Assembly: GCF_964204645.1 (NCBI RefSeq)
Contig: NC_134028.1
Coordinates: forward strand, 4,686,501 to 4,750,500
Origin: Tubulanus polymorphus
Taxonomy: Eukaryota; Nemertea; Palaeonemertea; Tubulaniformes; Tubulanidae
DNA length: 64,000 bases
Direction of reading: 5' to 3'
The notes beneath the pieces were generated by a model, which made no database searches, was not told where the DNA came from, and was given only the letters and a program-made list of their open reading frames with translations. Shown piece by piece: positions 22,901 through 33,629 of the stretch (positions are counted from its first letter, which is position 1; each line of letters opens with the position of its first letter). Made by a program: the position numbers and the translations under genes.

Positions 22901-25900
22901 AGCAGCTACTAGCACAGTTACTAGTACTGCAGTCGGTACAGCTGTGCATCAATCGGCTAATTCTGGAACTGATAATCATCATCATCATCAGAGTTTCATT
23001 CCATCATCATCCGTTTCATCATCTGTTTCATCATCCGTTGGATCTAGTGGTCTGAATGGTAATAAAGTTTCTGGTGTAATCCAGTGTCATCCGGAGAAAA
23101 TGGATTGCTCGCCGGTACCACAATCTACAATTAACTTCTCCGGATACAACCAGAACCAGCCCGGTTCTTACCTGTCACAGAACCAGATACGGCCTGGTTC
23201 TTATCAGTTACAGAACCAGCCCAGTGCTAGCCAGCCACTGAACCTGCCCAGTGCTAGCCAGCCGCTGAACCTGCCCAGTGCTATTCAGCCACAGAATCAG
23301 CTCACTTCAAATCCGCCACAGAACCAGCCCAGTTCAGTAAATTGTCTACCTATTAAAACAGAACCACGAGATATGAATTTCGGTGTAAATTACGCGGCGA
23401 ATTCGGCACCGATAAAAACTGAGGATCTTTCGCAACAAACAGCAGAAACTCAGCCTAACTTAGAGATGAGGGAACGCCTGAGGGAACGCCTGAAAAACAA
23501 TGTGAAAATTGAGGCTCCAGGATGTACCTGTTTGGGACAAAACTGTAAGTATCAATTTTATATATACACATTTTAATACACGGTAAAACTAATGTAAAGT
23601 CGTCATTTGGTTAAGTCATCACATTACTGAAGTCATCTTTAATTATGAGTCCCAATTTGTATTTCCAATTCAAGTGTGTGTCATCATTGAAATAAGTCAT
23701 CAACATGATGATCAGCGCAACTAGGATGACTTCAGCGGTATAGATATCCATATGACATAATGCTGAATATCATGAAATAGTAGAATAGCCCCGGTACACT
23801 CTGACGTGGAGAGTAGATTATAAGTTTAAAACCCACTTCTGATATAAAACGAGTTTAAAACCAAAATACATGAAAATTCGAACATCAAAGAGATCATCAC
23901 CTCAAACCTGACGATGGTCTCTAGTGAGAGTTCGAAACTTTGTCTCTTTTGATTTTGATCATTAAGATTCGCTTTTAATCTTTGTTTAAAGTGGGTTTTA
24001 AACCTATTATCATGAAATATTTTATGCTCAAATCAATTTCGAATTTTCGTCTTATTTTGAATTACGCCATTTTGTTATCGGCAATAATGGTTGTTACGGA
24101 TACGATAAATGATCGCGTTATGTCAAAACGCAATCGCTATCGTTTTATATGTAAAGGTGAAGGTCATACGCGTACGGTAGATATGTGGCGTTAATCATTG
24201 TAACGTTTCTAGGAACAGAGTTTAGAAAGAGCGCGCGGGCGATCACCTGACTCATTGTCTACTAGAGACTGATTGCTAGGAAACATTTCACTCACCGGGT
24301 TCGGGTCAATGTTATTGTTACATCTGGCAATGCTACTCTATTACGCGTACCACTTGTACGCCGTTATATCGCCGTTCTACTACGTTAACCCTTAACCCCT
24401 AGCACTATCCTAACCCATAGCGCTACATTGACCCCAATTGCCCGGCAAGCGAGAGATAAGTGGTTCGAGTCCCGGTCTCGGTGGTTGACAGATTTTCGCT
24501 CATCCGCTAGTACTTCACTAATTCTCTAATCACACACATGATTATGATTAGTTACGAGCTCTCCCGCTGCCCGTGCAACGGTGGGGTGTCTCTGCCTTAA
24601 TTAGGTGTGTAATTAATGGTCAAGAGCCCCCAAACCTCTATCTGTGATCCTAACCCCTACCCTGAACCCTACAGCTACGCTACTCTGACCCCTCACTTTC
24701 CTTCAAAGATAAATTTCTTAGTTTGTGATAAGGAAAAAATTTGCTCTCTGCGTTTACGATTATCTTTGCTGAAATTCATTTCTGAATGATCTTGCGTCGA
24801 TGCGAGCGAAAATACGAAATAAAAAGGAATTTATTTCAGAGAATATGCTCTAAGTTGTTCTCCGATTGTGTATTCTAAAATTGTTAATTGAGATCTTAGA
24901 CGGAAGGAGCCGCATGCGGTGCATTGTTTCATTTGTATGGGTAAAACCATATTTCTAATCCACGCGTCGACCCCAGCCTTATAAATATGAATATTAAAAG
25001 TAAAATTAATCTCGATGCTCAGTTGATTAAAAACAGTTGAACAGTGTGATCGTGATTATTGTTATTTACTAAGCGTTTAATGTTTACACGTATCGATCGA
25101 GTTCAACTTGACGGACAAGTTCAAGGTAACGTTACACGCGTGTGTTTATAAACAGACTCCTTCGACGAGTAGAGACATCTATCGGCGTAATACGGAAGCT
25201 TCCATCAAAATAAACAATTGTGACCTTTGCTGCGGTGTGTGTGTGTGTGTGGGAGGGCGTCGGGTGTAAGGGGGCGGCTCTGTCTTGTTTGATAACTACG
25301 CGCTGTGCTCCTCATACATCTCGTTTACAACTACATTTATTCGTGATTCGCGTGTTTAATGGTTAAACCCATCGAGCGCACGCGGCAAAACGTTAGTTTC
25401 ATCAATGCGGGAAACACGTTTTTCATGAAATGTTTCGAATGAGAGTTTCACTCGCAAGCGATGAATTGTTCAAAGCACACGACATAACAAAAACAGGCAG
25501 AAAACAGTGGAATTGCATTGCTACAAATAAATAAATTATTCACAGCAATTATGTGTCGTGTCATGTGATGTTGATCGGTTTTTCGACTGTGGATGTTTCG
25601 TAGAGGACCACGTATGAAACGTGAAACACGTCTTCTCCTTGTCGTGTGTGTTGGACTTCATATTTATTCACGTTTCAAGATACAAAACAAATCAATTTAT
25701 TTATTGTTAGTCAATTCAACGCTTGAATGAGTGTATATGTCATTAGGTTTTTATCAAACGATGGAAATCAATAAGGAATCTTCGGTCGCTTTCCTAATTT
25801 CTGATATGTGGGGGACTAAGAATCAAGATGAAAGTTTATTGCAAATGAGCTACTAGTTAAATTTGATACGCACGCAATCTAGCGAATATGGTCTGACGTA

Positions 25901-28900
25901 AAGGATGTTTTAGATTAAAGTGAAAATCATTTTATTTACAGACGTACATAATGAGAAAGATGAAGGACCTTACTATACACACCTCGGTGCCGCTCGGGAT
26001 ATACCAACAATCCGTAAAATAATGGAAAACAGGTAAAAACAACTCTTCTCAACTGAGTCTGGTTGAGACCACACTGGGCTCAGACCATACCGGGCTCAGA
26101 CTGAGTCTGGGTCAGACCACACTGGGGTCAGACTGAGTCTGGCTCAGACCACACCGGGTCAGACTGAGTCTGGCTCAGACCACACCCGGCACAGACGAGT
26201 CTGGCTCAGACCACACCAGGCGCAGACTGTGTCTGGCTCAGACCACACCGGGCGCAGACTGTGTCTGGCTCATCAAATATCTCTAAAATTAATGAATTTA
26301 TCATTGAAATTACGTACATTTATAGGTTTCAAGAAGCGGGCAACGCTATCAGAATTGAAAAGGTGATATATACCGGAAAAGAAGGCAAGAGTACTCAGGG
26401 ATGTCCTGTAGCTAAATGGGTATGTACAACAACTTATCAATATTCATCCAGTTCCTCAGATCAGTTAGGATTGACTTAGCTAAAATCTGTTCATTTTTTG
26501 ATGGATTAACTTTTTAAGAGTCGAACTTGAACCATGCGGGAATTAAGATTTAACTTAAGATCATACGAAAATCACTAAACTGAATAATGTCTGATAAGTT
26601 TCCAACTAGTAGTTATTTAGAATAATAGCGTTAGCTCAAGGACACTTCTCAGACTTTTTCATTCTTATTGCTGGATATTCTATATAATGCTTACAACATG
26701 TTTCATCAATGGTTGTAATTGTAGATAATTCGTCGGTCCGGACCGGAGGAGAAAGTGCTGGTCGTCGTTCGTCATCGTTCCGGTCATTTCTGTGAGACGG
26801 CAGTAATAATCGTATCGATCGTTGCGTGGGAAGGAGTCCCCAGTCAACAAGCCGATGATTTATATTCATTTCTAACTCGTGTTTTACCTGTTTACGGTAA
26901 TGAAACTGAGAGAAGATGCGGCGCTAATGAACAGTAAGTTTCTATCTATTATTTATAGGGATTTATACGATGAGTGCTCTTCTGAAAATAACCAATGAAA
27001 AACAAACAAGATGATTGAAATATTACTCAAAGAGATTTTACTCGAATTGAAAGCCCGGCTTAGATTGCGTGAAATTGCCTTGTAATTATTAAGTAACGAT
27101 AGATGTAATTCTGACTACCACTTACTACACTTTAAAGTAATCACTTCTCTTTTAGATATAAAAGTATGCCTAAAATAAGATTCATTTTCAATTGAACAAC
27201 TATTTTTGATGTCAAGTTATATCTCATTTATAGTGAAAACTACTGCCCAAAAGAAATGGTAGATAGTCAATTCTGTATATGAATATCTGTTGTTTATGTC
27301 GAAATAGGAAAACGTGCGCATGTCAAGGTTTTGAGGGAAGTACTTCCGGTGCTAGTTTCTCGTTCGGCTGTTCGTGGAGCATGTTTTTCAACGGGTGTAA
27401 ATTCGCTAAGAGTAAACAAGCGAACAAATTCAAATTGAAAGACACGACTTTCGTAAGTATTCGTCAATTTCACATTTGAATGAATTCTAATGACTTCGAT
27501 GCATGAAAATATTCTCAGGTTTCCGAATTTATTTCGCAGGAATTAGATGTCGAACACAAACTACAGGCTCTTGCCACTGATGTCGGGCCTTTATACAAGA
27601 AAATAGCTCCCGACGCTTATAATAATCAAGTATGTATAATTCTTTAACGGAGCCCCAGTTGAATGTAGAAGTTGTTTTCATGTATTTTCATCATTATTCA
27701 TCTGTTATTTCAGGTATGTTTTGAAGGTCAGGCTGATGACTGTCGGCTGGGGTATAAACCGGGACGTCCATTTTCTGGAGTTACAGCGTGTATGGATTTC
27801 TGCGCTCATTCTCATCGCGATATTCATAATATGAACAATGGAAGCACAGTCGTAAGTTTTCCCCGTATAATATCGAAAGACACACATTCAACCAACTCAA
27901 CCTAGTTCGACAGTTAACCTTTCACTCTTGAAACACATTGGATGATAAAACCCCTTAAAGATTTAAATTGTTTTTGGTTTCCATTTTCTCAGGGTTTCGA
28001 TTAATGCCAAAAACTAATGTTTTTCACTTCAACTCTAGTTAAACTTAACAACAGCTGAGGAACTGAATGCCGTTAAGGCAAAAATTTGAGTTCAACTTTT
28101 TCATCAAATTGAAGCTCTATCTTGATACTATACTCGTTAAAAACTGATGGTCAATTCTGGAATTTTACTACTAGCTTCATCAAATTCCTTTAGTGTTATA
28201 CATTAAGATGTAAACTGTATTGTGCGGTTGTGTATTGATACTAAATTGTTAACGGTGACTGATTTAGTGTTATTTATATTGTATTTTAGGTCGTTACGTT
28301 AACGAAACATCGTGGATTCGGTAAAGCAGAGGACGAACAACTACACGTCCTACCATTATATGTGTTAGACCCGACAGGTGAACACGGCAACCCGGACGGG
28401 GTCAATGAAAAAATCCGAAACGGCTCTCTCGAAGTGTTAAAATCCTACCGCACGGTGACGCGCGTCCGAGGAGTTCGAAAAACACCGAAAAAACGTAAAA
28501 ACACGCAGAAAAAAGATAAAGAAAGTCCGGGATCCGCGAATAAGAAGAGTCCAGCGGCGGGGACTCCTTCGAAATGTGACGACGAATCGCGATCAGAAAA
28601 CTGCGCGGCAAAACGTGATTTATTCCAAGAGAAAGGAGAACGTCCGACTGAATCTCAGTCGGATATCGACTGGTCAATGATGCAGTGGAAAGGAATGAAT
28701 CAAATGACTCCGAATCCATTCGGTATGATGATGGGTGGATTAGCGCATTTTGCACCTGTACCGCAAGCCGCACCCGCGCAAAAACCGATACACCCGGCGT
28801 TCGGCGTGAACCACACGACTCGAATGATGAATCCGTTTTTCCCGATGGGTAATTTCACGTCTCCGTATCAAACCGGTTTTGATATTCTAAACTCGGCGCC

Positions 28901-31900
28901 TAAACCGACCGAGGGGCCTCCGAAGAAAAAACGCGGCCGAAAACCGAAAGATCCGAATGCGCCCCCGAAACCGAGATTAAAAACTCCTTTCTCCGCGACT
29001 CCAGCCGTGGCGGGTATGATGAATCACCGGTTCAATCATCCGCAGACTCAATTCCGTGGAGCGATGCCTCAAACACCTGACACCCCACTACAGCAGCATG
29101 GCGCGATCGTACCTCATACTCCGTATAATATAAACTCTAATCAGACACCGGTTATGAGCACTCCTAAAATACAGACAACTCCACCATCTAATAAACCGGA
29201 GCTACCGGAGGCAACTGCACTAACTGTCAGGGGTATGAATGATTCAAATGCACTGACTCTCAGAGGTATGAATGAGTCCGCTGCTGAACTGTGGAATTCA
29301 ACGTCCAATAATCAAATATCGAAAAATAACGAAATTGCCGTTCATGGTTATGGTGGACAATTAACGAACGAAAATCGAATACAATCAAACATTCCTAACA
29401 TTACCCCGCTCGGAGATAAACCACCGGTCCCTGGTGGTCTCGATTCTGGGAGTCTTCCAGGAGTCGTATTATCGCTACAAGATCAGCAGCAACAAGGAGC
29501 TGAAGTTGTCGCTAAATTAACAACGGATCAGTTTCCTATAGACTCCATGGATAAACCATCAAATGCAGCGGCATCTGAGTGTGCTGGTACGGATCCGAAT
29601 GTAGCTGCTCGTGCTGATACAGATCCCAATGTAGCTGCTTGTGCTGGTACAGATCCCAATGTAGCTACTCGTGCTGATACAGATCCCAATGTAGCTGCTC
29701 GTGCTGGTACAGATCCCAATGTAGCTGCTGGTGCTGGTACAGATCCGTACAAATTTAATGTATCTCCTGAATTGAAGCCGAAGCGGAGAGGTCGTAAACC
29801 GCTCAGTGATTTCAGTCCGGCAGAAATAACAGCATTTAACGTCCGCCTGAGTAAAATATTTGACGAGGTTTGTGACGTAGATTATGTGCTTCCGTCCGTA
29901 GGTCCGAATCAGCGACCTTCACCGGGTCTTCAGCGACCTTCACCGGGTCCTCAACAACCTTCATCTAGTCATAATCATCAACACGCAGTATTCAACCAGC
30001 AACAGCTGAATTCATCAATGACGTCGTCTCAACAACAATACCACTACAACGAATCTATTCAACAGCTCAATTCACATCTGATTGCATCACAACCAGCAAG
30101 TCAGCAGCTACTGGCTAGTCAACAGCTACCAGCCAATTCAAATCAACTGCTGCAATCCAATTCTCTTCAGCCGTTACAATCCAATCAGCGGCTGATGATG
30201 GATGGTGCGTCGACGATCAGCTCAACTAGTGATACACAGCCTGTGATGTCCGTCGCTTATCAACCAGCTCTGGATGTTTCTGAAATGCCGCCTGCATTTA
30301 CCCGTTGTCGTTCTACTACTGCACCTGATGCACCAGCTGCGTATCGACATTCATTCACACCACCACATACTGATACTAGTAATAAGACAACGGCAGCATT
30401 ACACTGGCAGAGATTACAACCATCATCAGAGATATCGATGAGAGATCCGTCTACAGAGACACTGAGGAGAGATCCGTCTACTGAGATATTGATGAGAGAT
30501 CCGTCTGCTGAGATATCGATGAGAGATCCGTCTGCCGAGATATCGATGAGAGATCCGTCTACAGAGACATTGAGGAGAGATCCGTCTGCTGAGATATCGA
30601 TGAGAGATCCGTCTGCTGAGATATCGATGAGAGATCCGTCTACTGAGACATTGAGGAGAGATCCGTCTGCCGAGATATCGATGAGAGATCCTTCTACAGA
30701 GACATTGAAGAGAGATCCGTCTCCTGAGATATCGATGAGAGATCCGTCTGCCGAGATATCGATGAGAGATCCTTCTACAGAGACATTCAAGAGAGATCCG
30801 TCTGCTGAGATATCGAAGAGAGATTCGATTGTACAGATTAATGGGATAAGTTCACCTTTGCCTGGAAATACCCCTTACACTTTACCTACATCAGTAGAAA
30901 CAAGTAAACCATTAACACCTACAAACTGGCAGCAGAATACTTCACCACAAATGTACAGCACATCTTCAGTAGGGATGAGTGTTACTGAATCGAAGGAGTC
31001 AAACACAAATACAAATGTGAATACTCAAAACAACTCATCATATCCTGCATATAGCAGTGAATATTCAATAAAACAACCTTCAAAAAGTCCCACTACTGAC
31101 CAACCAAAAAGTGCTACAAACGAGACTGTTAGTTCTACCGAAGAAGCTGTGAGTTCTACAGACCAAGCTGTGGTTTCTACAGACCAGGCTTTGGGTGCTA
31201 CAAACCAGGCTGCGGGTTCAACAGACCAGACTATGGGTTCTACAAACCAGGCTGTGGGTTCAACGGACGAGGCTGCGTGTTCTACAAATCAAGCTGCGGG
31301 TTCTACGAACCAGGCTATGGGTTCAAAAGACCAGGCTGTGGGTTCAACAGACCAGGCTGCGGGTTCTACAGACCGGGCTGCGGGTCCTACAAACCAGGCG
31401 GTGGGTTCTACAAACCAAGCTGTGGGTTCTTCAGACCAGGCTGCAAGTTCTACAAATCAAGCCGTGGGTTCTACAAACCAGGCTGTGGGTTCTACAGACC
31501 AGTCTGCTAGTTCAACAGTCCTTCCCATGACTTCGGTAAATGAGCCTGTGCCTACTACAGTCCGGCCAATGAGTTCTATAAGCCAGCCTGTTTCTTCCAA
31601 CTCACCTACTGTTCTTCAATCGTCGATATTTTCTCCTATGAATATCAGTCGTTGCGAAACATCTTCATTAGAAACAATAAAGACAACGAAAGCGAACGAT
31701 ATTGACAATACTGGCAATAATAATAGCAATAAAAACGTCGTTGAACAACCTCGGGTGGCAGCGATTTCAACGATGTCCTCTATTCAACAGTTGGCTTATA
31801 ATTATCCGAGATTAGATAATAATTCACCGTTACCTCGAGATATATCGAATATTGATCAGAGACCCTTCACTTCACCCGCGTTAGCGCCACCTGTGAAGAG

Positions 31901-33512
31901 TTGGAGTTCATCACCCGCTGTGCTGCCACCGTTCAATATGTTTAACAGACAACCTATGAGTGAACAGCCTCTCAGTTCATTCGAAGACTGTTTAAAATCT
32001 CTTCCGTCTGTTGAGAAATTTGTTGATTCAACTGTCGCAACGACAACGGCTGCTTCTATTCCATCTGCTCATTCACATCCTTGTGAATCGTCGTCTAAAC
32101 TCAATCATCAACCGCCGCAAGAAGCGCACAAAAAACTACCGGGAATCTTCGCTATGAACCCGCTCACGAACTTTCAAGAGTTGTGCGCCGATTTCGTCAG
32201 TAAAAAACTTGAAGCCCACAACAAACCGGCAGAGAGTGCTGTTGGCAATTATGATCACGCGAATAAAACAAGCTGGTCTCAACCTCGTGGCGGGCTAGGT
32301 GCCCACAGCGGCATCACCGCTTCTCCTTTAGAAAATCTAATGAACTTCACGAATTCTTCTAATGACGGTGCTTTCGATTTGAGTAAATCGAGTCAAAATT
32401 TCCCTCATTCCGCGCCATCGGTGTCCGGTTTGTCGCCGCTGGATTTGACGAGTCAAAAACCCGTCCGTGCTAGTCAGGTTCAAGGCCAGATTGTGAACGA
32501 GCAGCAGAATAACGCTCTCAATCTCAGTAAAGCAATCACGCGATTCCCGCCGATGAAGAATGACACGGTTGTTTTAATGAATCCGTTCGATACCGATATG
32601 TTAAGTCCGCCGAATCGTTCATGTCCCCCGACGAGTCCTCGTTCGCAAACCAGTTTATACAACGCTAAACACCACGCGGCAGCGGTGGACAATACCGAGA
32701 AAATGGCATCTACACTCGCGAAAAACTGTAAAACAGAACCCAACCCCGCTTCAGGCGCGACTGTAAAAACTGAAGTATTCGATCCATACGCGTTCACCGA
32801 GACCGATTCTAAAATGAGATTCCCGTCGCAAATGGGGTTCCGAAATAATGTGAATGTGAAACCAGAATTCAACAGCGGGTCGATGTTTCATCAGCAGCAG
32901 CAGCAGCAGCAGCAGCAGAGGCAGCAAAACGTAATGTTCAACATGAATAAAGAGGCAGCAGCAATAAATCATATAAAACAAGAACAAAATAACCCGCCCC
33001 CACCGATAGTTCCGGAAGATCGAGAATATTATTCAGATAACGAGGACAGTTTCCGACGAGCTGATATAGGTGGCGTTGCGATTGCGTTGTCACACGGCGC
33101 CGTTTTATTCGAAGTCGCGAAACGCGAACTTCACGCGACCACTTCGATGAAAAAACCGAACCGTTATTTCCCGACGCGAATCAGTTTAGTTTTCTATCAA
33201 CACAAAACGTTGAACGCTCCTCACCACGGTTACGCGCTGTGGCAGGAGAAAATGGAGAATAAACGTAAAGAGCAGGAAGCGGCTGCTCGGGCTGCAGAGC
33301 TCGCCGAACAGACGGAGTTAAAGGCAAAGATGCAACAGCAGATGAAAACGGACGAAGAAATGGCGGACGTTCAGCCGTTCGAACCGCCAGAATATAAATA
33401 CCTGTGGGAGGCACCGGTAAACTACGGCACTGCACAAACTACCGAGAGCGTCATAACGCGCTGGAAAAAACCGAAATGTATAATGACCGGTCCGTACCAA
33501 ATGTGGTTCTAA
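16909..33512 (+). CDS. TET: TET methylcytosine dioxygenase, 9 coding exons, 3036 aa
   Basis: Nuclear Fe(II)/2-oxoglutarate dioxygenase that oxidises 5-methylcytosine to 5-hydroxymethylcytosine and beyond. Coding exons: 16909-17073, 20589-23544, 25942-26032, 26326-26419, 26725-26933, 27308-27452, 27540-27629, 27714-27851, 28290-33512, total 9111 nt. The first coding exon starts at an acceptor at 16839, with an in-frame TGA just before the ATG. Residues 1 to about 1035 are Gln/His/Ser-rich and disordered. The Cys-rich and catalytic core follows, with hallmarks [36 protein letters not shown] and [15 protein letters not shown]. Iron ligands are His1284/Asp1286 (HRD) and distal His2898 (SHGAVLFE); the 2-oxoglutarate arginine is Arg2926 ([12 protein letters not shown]). 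Between the two catalytic halves lies a disordered insert of about 1500 residues, far longer than in vertebrate TETs. It contains two RGRKP AT-hook-like motifs, tandem repeats, and PLDLT and LNLS short motifs. I see no CXXC zinc finger. Exon 7 has an alternative in-frame acceptor 21 nt upstream (27519). Confidence 0.95.
17284..17311. repeat. (CAG)n microsatellite in TET intron 1
   Basis: About nine CAG/AGC triplets, non-coding here. Confidence 0.85.
17418..17735. repeat. 19-bp tandem minisatellite, about 16 copies, TET intron 1
   Basis: The unit is close to GTTCAGCCCGGTTGACAGT, with GTTCAG recurring every 19 bp. Variation is mostly C/T and G/A changes at fixed positions. Units are directly adjacent with no spacers, so it is not a CRISPR array. 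Confidence 0.9.
19259..19290. repeat. (CTG)n microsatellite in TET intron 1
   Basis: About ten CTG triplets with one CTA interruption. Confidence 0.8.
19370..19600 (+). promoter_or_regulatory. CpG-dense candidate internal promoter in TET intron 1
   Basis: This is the most CpG-rich stretch of the large first intron (words such as TTTACGCGGATTCGCGACGG, GGCGCGCGTCGG and TTTTGCGCGCCACGTCG). It has a CCAAT box (GTCCAATAGG, about 19410) and a good splice donor (GATCCG|GTGAGT) at about 19453. Exon 2 begins with ATG exactly at its acceptor (20589), so a transcript starting here could translate from exon 2. That would give a TET lacking the 55 residues of exon 1. This is inference from composition and splice signals. 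Confidence 0.4.
20235..20345 (-). repeat. Dispersed short repeat, copy b, reverse orientation
   Basis: Reverse complement of the repeat at 16624-16745: AGAGATGACTTCA, CAAATTGG and TAATGACTTACAATTAG match it in inverted order. Confidence 0.6.
20387..20522. mobile_element. 136-bp foldback element just before TET exon 2
   Basis: The ends GGCCAGTTGCACAGTTGTGG and the complement of CTGTGCTTCTGGCC form an imperfect terminal inverted repeat. The interior repeats CTTAAGTC/GACTTAAG words in both orientations. It lies about 65 bp upstream of the exon 2 acceptor. Confidence 0.65.
23590..23720 (+). repeat. Dispersed short repeat, copy c, TET intron 2
   Basis: Matches the copy at 16624-16745 (CATCACATTACTGAAGTCAT, GAGTCCCAATTTGT, CCAATTCAAGTG). 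Confidence 0.65.
24430..24650 (+). mobile_element. tRNA-derived SINE, TET intron 2
   Basis: A perfect RNA polymerase III B-box (GGTTCGAGTCC) at about 24462, in tRNA-like context (GTGGTTCGAGTCCCGGTC). It is followed by a non-tRNA body with CTCCCGCTGCCCGTGCAACG and CTTAATTAGGTGTGTAATTA. The A-box side is degenerate. Probably a dead SINE, not a tRNA gene. Confidence 0.6.
25232..25251. repeat. (GT)n microsatellite
   Basis: About eight GT dinucleotides followed by G-rich sequence in TET intron 2. Confidence 0.75.
26045..26275. repeat. Tandem repeat, about 33-bp unit, TET intron 3
   Basis: About seven imperfect units built from GAGTCTGGCTCAGACCACAC and CGGGCNCAGACTG. It fills most of the 293-bp intron between exons 3 and 4. 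Confidence 0.85.
28923..29801 (+). other. Two AT-hook-like motifs encoded in TET exon 9
   Basis: KKKRGRKPK at 28923-28949 and KRRGRKP at 29781-29801, both in the TET frame. The RGRKP core flanked by lysines and prolines resembles AT-hook minor-groove binding motifs. They sit at the start of the disordered insert of the catalytic domain. Confidence 0.55.
29577..29746 (+). repeat. Coding tandem repeat, 30-bp unit (TET insert)
   Basis: Six units of ten residues, consensus [10 protein letters not shown], with G/D alternation at the second position. Nucleotide copies are nearly identical, so expansion looks recent. Confidence 0.9.
30430..30835 (+). repeat. Coding tandem repeat, 27-bp unit (TET insert)
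   Basis: About 15 units of nine residues, consensus MRDPSAEIS, with a second variant RDPSTETLR appearing at intervals of two to three units. This suggests a higher-order repeat. Each unit carries Ser/Thr beside acidic or basic residues. DNA identity between units is high. Confidence 0.93.
31132..31510 (+). repeat. Coding tandem repeat, 21-bp unit (TET insert)
   Basis: Eighteen units of seven residues, consensus [14 protein letters not shown]. The two other forward frames stay open in parts of the array as a by-product of the 21-bp periodicity. Confidence 0.93.
32889..32920 (+). repeat. Coding (CAG)n, polyglutamine in the TET insert
   Basis: Nine glutamines, eight of them in a pure CAG run, interrupted by R, just before the second catalytic half. 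Confidence 0.85.
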
Positions 33513-33595
33513 AACGAATCATATTTTCATATAATTCAATTTGCAATATCTGTGTGTAGAAGATAATTGACCTGTTATAATGTATACATAATTAA

Positions 33596-33629
<34 letters not shown>

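Noticed and set aside
24450-24500. Functional tRNA gene
   Set aside because: B-box is good but no acceptor stem, anticodon arm or convincing A-box can be folded; fits a SINE.
30260-31530. Antisense and alternative-frame ORFs in the TET minisatellites
   Set aside because: Repeat units of 27 and 21 bp keep other frames open automatically; only one frame continues into the catalytic domain.
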